10,408 nt of DNA, taken from contig JAJDDU010000373.1 of NCBI GenBank assembly GCA_029260155.1, positions 1 to 10,408 of the forward strand. Direction: 5' to 3'. The DNA comes from Phycisphaerae bacterium. GTDB lineage: Bacteria > Planctomycetota > Phycisphaerae > UBA1845. Positions 1 to 6,510 of the stretch are shown here, in pieces; positions within the stretch are counted from its first letter, which is position 1; each line of letters opens with the position of its first letter. A model generated the notes under the pieces. That model saw only the letters and a program-made list of their open reading frames with translations. It made no database searches and was not told the DNA's origin. The translations under genes and the position numbers were made by a program.

Positions 1-76
1 CGGGTAGCAAGAGCTTGAAGTGCTTGAAGCCTTGCAGGTCATCCTCTTTGATGTTGGGTTTGCGTTTTCCCGCCAT
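1..76 (-). CDS. IS4-like transposase, N-terminal fragment (runs off left edge)
   Basis: An ATG at 76-74 opens a minus-strand frame of 25 codons that continues past the left edge. It begins MAGKRKPNIKEDDLQGF and goes on with KHFKLLLP. A basic start followed by an 'I.E.DL.GFK.FK.L.P' segment is what I recall from the N-termini of DDE transposases of the IS4 group that are common in Planctomycetota. No catalytic residue lies inside the window, so the assignment rests on this short segment and on the neighbouring mobile-element debris. No strong Shine-Dalgarno sequence is visible in front of the ATG. If the call is right, one end of the element should lie between 77 and about 300, but I could not identify a terminal inverted repeat because the other end is outside the window. 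Confidence 0.5.
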   Translation of the reverse strand, partial: MAGKRKPNIKEDDLQGFKHFKLLLP

Positions 77-199
77 GCACCAAGTATGCGCGCAAACGCC
101 AGCGAGCGCAATTCAAGTGGGGCGCGAGGAACTTCAGTCAGTCGCTACCGCCGCCCAACGCAATCGCCGTGCCGAACGGGATTGGGTCAGACCACCTAC

Positions 200-239
200 A
201 AATGCGTACGAATGCTATCAAATGCGTAGATTTGCGTAG
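200..239. repeat. four degenerate 10-bp direct repeats
   Basis: Four consecutive 10-mers follow without gaps: AAATGCGTAC, GAATGCTATC, AAATGCGTAG and ATTTGCGTAG. Units 1 and 3 differ only at the last base. The shared core is (A/T)TGCGTA, with unit 2 the most diverged. A 10-bp period puts each unit on the same face of the helix, as in arrays bound cooperatively by a DNA-binding protein. The array lies between the transposase start and the tRNA remnant. Its role is unknown; a transposon-end or recombinase-accessory site is possible. Confidence 0.5.
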
Positions 240-303
240 TCGGCGAATCGTCGCTAAGTTGTTGTCAGGCCTAGAGTTTCTGCGTTTGATGGCTTGTTTG
301 GTC

Positions 304-351
304 TCCCCGCTGTTAACCGCTAGGTCGTAGGTTCGAATCCTACTCGGGGAG
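304..351 (+). pseudogene. tRNA-Asn(GTT) remnant lacking the D-arm and 5' anticodon strand
   Basis: From 310 the sequence reads as the 3' part of a tRNA-Asn: anticodon loop CTGTTAA (anticodon GTT at 312-314), 3' anticodon strand CCGCT, variable loop AGGTC, T-arm GTAGG-TTCGAAT-CCTAC, acceptor 3' strand TCGGGGA (344-350) and discriminator G351. No CCA is encoded. Directly before the anticodon loop, TCCCCG (304-309) is complementary to CGGGGA (345-350), so the 5' acceptor strand seems to survive while about 25 nt (D-arm and 5' anticodon strand) are missing. CCCCG cannot pair with CCGCT, so no anticodon stem forms and the gene cannot make a normal tRNA. An alternative reading is that only the 3' half was left as an attachment site after integration into a tRNA gene, and the TCCCCG match is chance. 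Confidence 0.75.
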
Positions 352-457
352 GTCATAAGTCGGTTCCCGGAAATAACTTGCCACCCTTTATTCGCCCCTT
401 CCGCTCCTGATTCGCGTTCAAAAAGTCTGTACAAGACGGTGATCATCGTTGTGGCAG

Positions 458-772
458 CTAGTGTAGTGCCTCATTCAGCTTGACGTTTCTGAGCGTTGCG
501 CTGGCGCGGCGGACCTTCTTGAGAATCATCTCGGCCTTGGCGGTCCAGACGATGGCATTGGGGGCTTTGTTGTGCTCGGCGATGTAGTCCATGATGGCTC
601 GCTCCGGCGGATTCAGGTACAGCCCGACGACATCCGTCATGTTCTCCACAAACCGCGGATCGTTGCTGACTTTGAAGGTTCGCGACAGGTGCGGGTTGGG
701 CATGATGCCCAGTTCACCCGCGATGTCCCTGTTCATCTTACCCTCAGCAGCAAGCAACACGATCTTTGCGCG
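458..772 (-). pseudogene. IS630-family transposase, internally deleted remnant
   Basis: The minus-strand frame is open from 772 (after a TAG at 775-773) to the stop at 458. Three blocks known from IS630-family transposases follow in the correct order. The first is the N-terminal helix-turn-helix (AKIVLLAAEGKMNRDIAGEL, about 769-710). The second is the mid-protein block beginning RTFKVSNDPRF and ending VGLYLNPPERA (about 685-596). The third is the C-terminal block DYIAEHNKAPNAIVWTAKAE followed by ILKKVRRA (from about 590). In full-length relatives, long segments separate these blocks and carry the catalytic DDE residues; here both are gone, with scars near 700 and near 595, yet the frame is kept. 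The product cannot transpose. No terminal inverted repeats were identified. The family assignment comes from remembered motifs, not from a search. Confidence 0.75.
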
Positions 773-2221
773 CTACGAAGCGGTGCAAGTCCGTTCCCAT
801 CATCTTCCTCACAGCTTATCGCACGGCTGACAAGCGAGTCCTTCGCTTCAGCGAGGAAACTGTTGCCAGAAGCCCGCGGTGGTTCAAATCCTATCGTTCG
901 GCGTACGGGCCGACCGCCGAAGAGGCCCGACGCCCCAAGATCGGGCCAACGTGTCACTGACTTCCCGAACAGCAAGACGGTATTGGCCAGCTGCCGCTGG
1001 CGCTGCGAAGGGCGCCAAAAGACATTGGACCTGCGTTTGCGGACCAGGGCATTCGCCGGGGTGTAGACGCTCGCTGTTGTCTCCGATATCTCCGGCAGGA
1101 TGTGAGGCGCGCGTTGCCTGTGGGCAGCGTTCGCAAGCCGAAGCGAGTGCAGGTTCACCTGCGCGATGGCCGGCGGGTCGACCGATGGGCCGGACGGCCG
1201 TTGCTAAGGCTTGGGTACGTGTTTGTTCCAACTCGTTCAGTCTGCTGAAGTTTCTGCAGATGCTCAGGCGGGTCGATTTGCCCGGCTCCAACCAGGTGAC
1301 AATGAGATAAGCAAGGAAACGTACATGTTGGTCGGGGCGTGCGTAATCATCGCCGGGGGTATGTTCGCCCTGGTGCCACCGACAGCCTCCCAAACGTCTA
1401 TGTAGCTGACAGTGCCAATCGTCGAATCCAGGTATTTGGCCCGCGTTGATCCAACGGCTCGCGCGTACCGGGTCCGCAAGACTCGGTTCGGCATCGATCG
1501 GAGCAGGGGAGCGTACGGAGGCAGTTTGGTTGGCCCAAACACGCATGATCATACGTCTTCCCGGGGGCAGATTCGATGTCTGCTCGGCATGGCACCGGCG
1601 CTTTCGGTCTTGCCCTCGGGTGAGATGATCTCAAGTTTCGGAGTGTTCCGAATGGGAACTGAAGTCAGAAACTACGGAGCGTTAATAGGTGTTTCCGTTG
1701 GCCCAGCAGCGAACCAGCCGGTGCCACAACTTGTCCGGCTCAGCTACGGAAAAACACCCAAGTGTCGATCTCGTGGGAAGGCGTAGCCGCTCGTCTGCTC
1801 CTGAACCGGATCGCCCAAGTGTGACCAAGGCGTTCGTCGACCGTCGTCAATGACGCGACGCCCAGCTTGGGAACCGGAAGTGGTTTCGCAGCGAAAACGG
1901 TTTGACAGAGGCTTAGTCATCGGAGCGTGATTCGCACTAGCTCCACGTCTACTGTCGTCGCGGAGTATTGCTCTCCGTTCACGCACGGCGGCGGCTCAAG
2001 TCGCCACGCTGTCCCGCGATCCGGCCTTGACCGGCTCAGCGAACAACCTCGTGTCTGGAGTTAGACGTCGCGAACGATTGGCGTGGGTCCAAGTAGGTGC
2101 CGCACTTGGCCTGCTACTGGCACTTGGGCGTATCATCAGCGTCATCGGCCCAAATGACAGTAGCAAACAGGGCTACGTCTTGCGTCCGTCGCTTGGCTCC
2201 AGGGATGACGAATGATCCAGA
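773..2221. other. gene-poor stretch without a convincing coding region
   Basis: All six frames contain moderate open stretches, but apart from the NHL scrap at 1393-1449 none shows a recognisable motif, a plausible composition or a start with a ribosome site. The longest (1552 to 884, minus) is Arg/Pro/Ala-rich shadow-type sequence. A 62-codon TTG-start plus-strand frame at 2027-2215 contains one hydrophobic stretch (VGAALGLLLALG) and could encode a small membrane protein, but nothing else supports it. A T-loop-like GGTTCAAATCC occurs near 882-892 without a matching cloverleaf. The stretch looks like decayed sequence left by mobile-element activity. Confidence 0.6.
1393..1449 (+). pseudogene. 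NHL-repeat protein, C-terminal scrap
   Basis: In one plus-strand frame, 18 codons read NVYVADSANRRIQVFGPR and are followed by TGA (1447-1449). This is the consensus core of an NHL beta-propeller blade ('G.VYVADS.N.RIQVF'), placed where the last blade of a secreted NHL protein would end. Upstream, the same frame reads GATDSLP and then loses all resemblance, so only part of one blade remains. No start codon or signal peptide can be linked to it. It is best read as the 3' remnant of a destroyed gene. Confidence 0.6.
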
Positions 2222-3049
2222 CTAGAGCCGTGCACCGCAGTACTTGCAATGTTTGGCGTCTGCGTCGTGTCCCTCGGCCGAGCACTGCGGGCACGCTTGT
2301 GTGCTCACCTGACCCTGTGTCGCCTTGGACAGCTCAACCGTGACGATGCCGGTGGGAACAGCAATGATCGAGTAACCCAGGATCATCACTATGCTGGCGA
2401 GCATCTGGCCCAGCACCGTCGTTGGGGCGATGTCGCCGTAGCCGACGGTAGTGAGCGTGACAATTGCCCAGTAAATACCGCGGGGGATGCTGTCGAAACC
2501 GTTGGCCTCCCCCTCGATCAGGTACATGAGCGTACCCACGATTAGCACCAGCGTCAGCACCGTACCGAGGAAGACGGTGATCTTGTGCCGACTGGCTCGC
2601 AGCGCCCGCCCGAGCACGCGGGCCTCCTCGACGAAACGCACCAGCTTGAGTACGCGAAACACGCGCAGCAGTCGCAGGGCTCGAATGACCAGCAGCGTTT
2701 GTGCGCCGGGCAGCAGCACACTCAGATAGGTTGGGACGATAGCGAGCACGTCTACCACACCGAAGAAGCTGATGGCATAGCGCAGCGGCCGACCGACACA
2801 GAGCAACCGCAAGACATACTCGATGGTGAACAGGATCGTGAAGGCCCATTCGGCGGCGCGCAGGAACCATGCGTAACGCTCGTGAACGGCCGCCACGCTT
2901 TCAAGCAGCACCGCCAGCACGCTGAGCACGATGCACCACAGCAGCAGTACGTCGAACGCGCGTCCCGCCGCCGTGTCGGCCTCGAAGATGACCTCGTGCA
3001 GGCGGGCCCGCCACGCCGAATGCAGTGGTTGATCTCGTCGAACCGTCAT
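2222..3049 (-). CDS. voltage-gated potassium-type ion channel with C-terminal zinc ribbon
   Basis: The 275-residue protein has the full layout of a six-helix channel subunit (ion transport family, Kv-like), which would form a tetrameric inner-membrane pore. Helices S1 to S3 lie near residues 32-52, 65-87 and 93-113. S4 (about 117-139) carries regularly spaced arginines (RALRLLRVFRVLKLVRF), the voltage-sensor signature. S5 is near 155-177, the pore loop holds the K+ selectivity filter TVGYGD (201-206), and S6 is near 212-238. The cytoplasmic tail ends with CPQC (253-256) and CKYC (268-271), a zinc-ribbon pattern. Potassium selectivity is inferred from the filter. The ATG at 3049 gives a sensible short N-terminus, although no strong Shine-Dalgarno sequence precedes it. 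The gene is monocistronic and is one of the few fully intact genes in the window. Confidence 0.93.
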   Translation of the reverse strand: MTVRRDQPLHSAWRARLHEVIFEADTAAGRAFDVLLLWCIVLSVLAVLLESVAAVHERYAWFLRAAEWAFTILFTIEYVLRLLCVGRPLRYAISFFGVVDVLAIVPTYLSVLLPGAQTLLVIRALRLLRVFRVLKLVRFVEEARVLGRALRASRHKITVFLGTVLTLVLIVGTLMYLIEGEANGFDSIPRGIYWAIVTLTTVGYGDIAPTTVLGQMLASIVMILGYSIIAVPTGIVTVELSKATQGQVSTQACPQCSAEGHDADAKHCKYCGARL

Positions 3050-3533
3050 CCAAGACAGTCTAGCTCGCTTGGCCCGCCTGTCACGGGCCCCGCCACGACT
3101 CCTTGGCGTCCTCGCATACGGGGCGTGGCAACGGTGACGCAGCAGCCTATGCCGTCACAGGTGACGATCAACATCATTGGACGCGGAGATTTCGGCATAA
3201 TCTCGCATCACAGCTGCCGATCGAGCCGTCTGTAGTGCATGGCTTCGGCTACCTGGTCGGCGACGGCTCACGGTTTTGTACTCTTGGCAGGCAGATATCC
3301 GATCCAGGCATCGCCAGACGCCGCTGCCCCACAAGTGCCAATCGCACGACGCCCAGCTCACGCAGACGACGGCCGACCCCGGTTGCAAATCGCGACCGGA
3401 GTCCTTCGTATCATGGACGCGGAATCGCGGTGTATCTCTGCGCACCCTGAAGTAGGCAGAGCTGGACTGCACAACACATCTGCAGGGAGTTAGCGTCCGT
3501 TGGGCACCTTATTGTGGCTGGTATGTTGTCTGT
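3050..3533. other. intergenic region upstream of the channel gene
   Basis: No frame here has recognisable domains or a credible start. The segment should contain the promoter of the leftward channel gene, but I cannot point to clear -35/-10 boxes. A GC-rich hairpin, GGCCCG (3071-3076) with CGGGCC (3084-3089) and a 7-nt loop, lies 22 to 40 nt ahead of the channel start and could sit in its 5' leader. Confidence 0.45.
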
Positions 3534-3564
3534 GGGATGGGCATGGCCCACCCCGCTTTGTTTT
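3534..3564 (+). terminator. hairpin with T-rich tail next to the secreted-protein gene end
   Basis: GGG-A-TGGGC (3534-3542), a 3-nt ATG loop and GCCCA-CCC (3546-3553) form an 8-bp stem with one bulged A. On the plus strand it is followed by CGCTTTGTTTTT, like an intrinsic terminator. The neighbouring gene ends at 3569 on the minus strand; read that way the hairpin is preceded by an A-rich tract but has no T-run after it. It may act as a weak terminator for that gene, or for rightward transcripts from the intergenic region. Confidence 0.4.
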
Positions 3565-3568
3565 TGAG

Positions 3569-5563
3569 TCAACGAATGCTATGGCGACCGTCGGACGCTA
3601 TCGTGATTGCCGCTGCTTGCGTTCCCGCGATCTCGATCTTGTCAGTCTGCCTCGCGCCGACCAGAAACGCCTGGTTGCCGTTGGACGATTCGTGCAGTAA
3701 GTCAACCACGAACGTGCCGCCCGCGTCGCGCGACACACGGTAAGTGAACGTGGCCAAGTACTCCCCGGGCTTGATGGCGACGTCGCCATCAAAGAGCCCG
3801 GCGAGCATCTTGGCGGTTTCCACATTGAACGCGTCGAACACGTCCGTCACGCCCACGAAAGCGGAATCGTCGCGATCCTCGATCGTGATGTTCACGAGTT
3901 CCAGCGAGCCCGCGCGACCGCCACTCGCGATGGCATGCAACTGGTAGGCTCGGAAACTCGGAAGCGCTTCGTCCACGAAGATGCGCACCTGCACTTCGTC
4001 GCCGGGTTCGATGACTTCACGATCGGCTTCGGCGCTGAGGCTCGTGCTGCCGACAATGTCCGGTTCTGGCAGAAACTCCGGAGATGGGGCGCAGCCGCAG
4101 GCATTGTCGCCGGCAAAGCAGGTTAAGGCGTGTAGTGCGTCAGCGAGATTGCAGAATCCGTCAGGGGCGCAGGCGCCGAGGGCGCCGCCGGCGTCGATGT
4201 TGATCGGTTCGCAGGAGTTGGTGCCGGCGAAGCAAGTCAGCGCGTGTAACGCGTCCGCGAGGTTGCAGAACGTGTCCAACGGGCAGGCTCCCAACGCGCC
4301 GCCCACGTCGGACGGAACCGACTTGGCGGAGGAAAAACAGGTGCCGGCGACACATTCCCACCAGACGCAGACGTCGTCGGTTACGCCGTTGCCGTCGATA
4401 TCGGCGCAGTCGGCGGCTGTGGCGCAGGCGGGGCCCGCGGTGCAGCCTTGCAAGCCGGATGTTTCCGGCATCCACGCGGTTCCGTTGACGAGTGTGCCGT
4501 GGTCGCCGCCGCAGCTGTCTTGCGCAGTCAGGCCGGTTCCTTCGTCCATCGGCCAATAGGACATAAGGCCCGCTTCCGTTCCGTCTCCGACGAGACGCCG
4601 GTTCATGTCTGCGAGGATTTCCGCCGGACCGCGCACGTAGTCCCACGTTCGAACCTCGTCTATTCGGCCGACGAAGAAGTCGGCCGAGGTAACGGTGTCG
4701 GCTCCGAAACGCATGGACGGAACGATTAGCGGGAAGAGTGAGGCGGAAGTGGTCCGGGCGACGGGCAGACCGTCGATAGAGAGCAAGACCAGTCCACCCG
4801 GCAGATCGAGCAACGCAGCGAGATGGGTCCACTGCCCCTCGGTCACGGGCGGCCCTTGCAAGACTTGGAATCCCACCGCCAGATTGTCGCCGTACTCGAG
4901 CTGCCAGGTGTTTTCGGCGGCGGCGAGCACACGGAAGCCGCTTGGGAAGATGAGCGCCTCCCGGGTGGAGAGCCCGGTGCGCACCGTGCCGGCGCCGCCG
5001 GTGAGTTTGGCACGCACCTCGACGGTCGTTGTCTGGAGGAGGGGGGTGACGAAACCGCTCATGGTGACGTAGTCGTCGACGCCGTCGAAGTTCAGCGTGA
5101 AACAGCCGATTTCCGTGATTTCGCAGCCGTCGGGAATGCCGTTGCCGTTCGTGTCAATGGCGTCGTCGGATCCGGGACAGAGATCGCAGAGGTCGCCGTT
5201 GATATCGCCATCGGCGTCCAGCTGATCTTCATTGTCCACGGCCGGGCAGTTGTCACACACAAAACCGTGGCTGTCGTTGTCAAGATTGAGTTGATCTTGA
5301 TTGTCTGCAAGGGGGCAGTTGTCGCACACATCGCCGATGGTGTCCGTATCGCTGTTTGCTTGATCCAAGTTGGGCGTGCTCTGGCAGTTGTCGCAAAGGT
5401 TGGGAACGGTGTCGCCGTCGACGTCAAGCGCGTCATCGAATCCGGGGCAGAGGTCGCAGGCATCGCCATTGATGTCGCCGTCGTCATTGGCCTGACTGGG
5501 GTTGCTGACAGACGGGCAATTGTCGCAACTGTCAATTACGAGGTCGAGGTCATCGTCCGGCAT
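3569..5563 (-). CDS. large secreted multidomain protein, C-terminal part: TSP3 repeats, LamG, dockerin-like modules, cohesin-like domain
   Basis: From the ATG at 5563 this is 664 residues, but the same frame stays open upstream to 5632 and joins the 5633-6487 frame across one TAA, so it is probably the C-terminal two thirds of one protein of about 970 residues. Residues 11-150 hold Asp/Cys-rich thrombospondin type 3-like calcium-binding repeats (DNCP..N..Q.D.DGD..GD.CD). Residues 155-370 form a LamG/concanavalin-like domain with LNFDGVDDYV, VGRIDEVRTWD and SYWPMDEGTG. Two 38-residue Cys-containing dockerin-like modules follow from residue 421. The end (about 500-664) is a beta-rich domain with EPGDEVQVRIFVD that resembles a cohesin fold; this is inference. 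No LPXTG or PEP-CTERM anchor is seen. The likely role is extracellular or envelope adhesion or matrix. A paralogue of its last 200 residues is at 8623-9264 on the other strand. Confidence 0.85.
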   Translation of the reverse strand: MPDDDLDLVIDSCDNCPSVSNPSQANDDGDINGDACDLCPGFDDALDVDGDTVPNLCDNCQSTPNLDQANSDTDTIGDVCDNCPLADNQDQLNLDNDSHGFVCDNCPAVDNEDQLDADGDINGDLCDLCPGSDDAIDTNGNGIPDGCEITEIGCFTLNFDGVDDYVTMSGFVTPLLQTTTVEVRAKLTGGAGTVRTGLSTREALIFPSGFRVLAAAENTWQLEYGDNLAVGFQVLQGPPVTEGQWTHLAALLDLPGGLVLLSIDGLPVARTTSASLFPLIVPSMRFGADTVTSADFFVGRIDEVRTWDYVRGPAEILADMNRRLVGDGTEAGLMSYWPMDEGTGLTAQDSCGGDHGTLVNGTAWMPETSGLQGCTAGPACATAADCADIDGNGVTDDVCVWWECVAGTCFSSAKSVPSDVGGALGACPLDTFCNLADALHALTCFAGTNSCEPINIDAGGALGACAPDGFCNLADALHALTCFAGDNACGCAPSPEFLPEPDIVGSTSLSAEADREVIEPGDEVQVRIFVDEALPSFRAYQLHAIASGGRAGSLELVNITIEDRDDSAFVGVTDVFDAFNVETAKMLAGLFDGDVAIKPGEYLATFTYRVSRDAGGTFVVDLLHESSNGNQAFLVGARQTDKIEIAGTQAAAITIASDGRHSIR
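4076..4303 (-). repeat. tandem 114-bp coding repeat (Cys-rich dockerin-like module)
   Basis: Two adjacent copies start at 4303 and 4189, exactly 114 bp (38 codons) apart. They read GGALGACPLDTFCNLADALH and GGALGACAPDGFCNLADALH, and both continue ALTCFAG.N.C. The core FCNLADALHALTCFAG is identical in both. A third copy of the same module lies on the plus strand from 8623. The pattern resembles half of a type I dockerin in which the calcium-binding aspartates are partly replaced by a Gly/Ala/Cys segment. Confidence 0.85.
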
Positions 5564-5632
5564 ACCGGAAGCCAGGTCGCACTCGTCGAGAATGCCATTG
5601 TCATTGCAGTCCAGGAACTCGCCCGCAACCAG

Positions 5633-6487
5633 TTAGACGCGGTCCACCGATGTCGTGCCAAAGATGCCAGCGGGCAACATCCATCGCCGAAACGTGATTT
5701 CGATGCTGTCCACGTCGGCCGTCGATGTGCCTGAGTGTGTGATCGAAGGCGAACTGTCGGGGATGGCCTGGACCTCTAGCACGCCACCCACGCGCGTAAT
5801 GCGAATGGTTGCGCCATCGGCCGCTGCTGCCATGCTGCTGCCTTGACCAACCGTGCTGCCGTTGGCGGTTACCCAGAAGCCGCCTGTCGAATCACCCCAG
5901 CCGTCGACAAGGGCAGCCTCTGCGACCATTGCGTCGCCCGCAAAGAGCGAAACGCCCAGCCGCTGCACGTCCTCCATGCCCGTGGGGCCATCGGAGCCCC
6001 ACGATATCCACGCTTCGAAATCGAAGTCGCCCTGCGGCGGGATGCTCTTCGTCAGCGTGCCGCCGTGCAGCCCACTGGGTGTGCCAAGGATGTCCGTCAC
6101 TTCGAAGACGGTTCCGGTCTCCGACGCCGCCCAAGTCACGCAGGAATCCATCGTTACGGTCCACGGTGGGTCGGTCATGCCGTTATTGAAGTCGTCATAG
6201 ACGATGAAACTCGGACAATTGCAGTGATCGGCCGCCGAGTCGTTGCACGCGTCGGGCACGCCGTTGCCGTTGCAGTCGTTGGTATCCGGGTACGCCGCGC
6301 ACGCGTCGGCCGGACCCCAGAATCCGCTGCTGAGTGTATAGGTGCTACCGGTAAGGACGGCTGTGTCGGGCTGACCGGTTGTCCCGTTCAGCGTGTAGTC
6401 GCCGCCGCTCAATGCCGTGCCACCACCATCAACCGTTGTGCGCGTCAGCTGATGGGAGCCGCCCGCCGAAGCGTACACCGCTCCCAT
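5633..6487 (-). CDS. secreted protein, N-terminal part, 5'-truncated and ended by an in-frame TAA
   Basis: The 284-codon frame begins MGAVYASAGGSHQLTRTTVD. The codons before this ATG read LGAVTAALA, so together they look like the hydrophobic core and cleavage site of a signal peptide (AVYASA/GG). The frame upstream ends at a TAA (6529-6527) without any ATG, GTG or TTG, so the positively charged start is missing. Next come a Gly/Thr-rich segment typical of planctomycete secreted proteins (GGDYTLNGTTGQPDTAVLTG), a calcium-binding DCNGNGVPDAC motif and a concanavalin-like beta-sandwich of about 160 residues (YDDFNNGMTDPPWTV to IEITFRRW). The frame stops at TAA 5635-5633, after which it continues as LVAGEFLDCNDNGILDECD into the 5563-3569 protein. 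Starting at 6487, the product would have no complete export signal. Confidence 0.72.
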   Translation of the reverse strand: MGAVYASAGGSHQLTRTTVDGGGTALSGGDYTLNGTTGQPDTAVLTGSTYTLSSGFWGPADACAAYPDTNDCNGNGVPDACNDSAADHCNCPSFIVYDDFNNGMTDPPWTVTMDSCVTWAASETGTVFEVTDILGTPSGLHGGTLTKSIPPQGDFDFEAWISWGSDGPTGMEDVQRLGVSLFAGDAMVAEAALVDGWGDSTGGFWVTANGSTVGQGSSMAAAADGATIRITRVGGVLEVQAIPDSSPSITHSGTSTADVDSIEITFRRWMLPAGIFGTTSVDRV

Positions 6488-6510
6488 CGCCAGCGCCGCC
6501 GTTACAGCGC

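Noticed and set aside
138..446. Minus-strand frame of 102 codons with SPSRIRTYDLAVNSG
   Set aside because: This is the well-known spurious translation of the reverse complement of a tRNA 3' end; it overlaps the tRNA-Asn remnant and has no other support.
873..905. GGTTCAAATCC resembling a tRNA T-arm
   Set aside because: The flanking bases do not form a T-stem (GGTGG against CCTAT), and no acceptor or anticodon arm could be placed.
884..1552. 222-codon minus-strand frame
   Set aside because: Arg/Pro/Ala-rich composition without motifs, and it overlaps the NHL scrap on the plus strand. Likely a chance open frame in GC-rich DNA.
2027..2215. Possible small membrane protein (62 codons, TTG start)
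   Set aside because: One hydrophobic stretch only, with no ribosome site and no recognised relatives; not strong enough to list as a gene.
4823..5734. 303-codon plus-strand frame rich in Val and Ala opposite the TSP3/LamG region
   Set aside because: Shadow of the Asp/Asn/Gly-rich repeats on the coding strand; the opposite strand carries clear domains.
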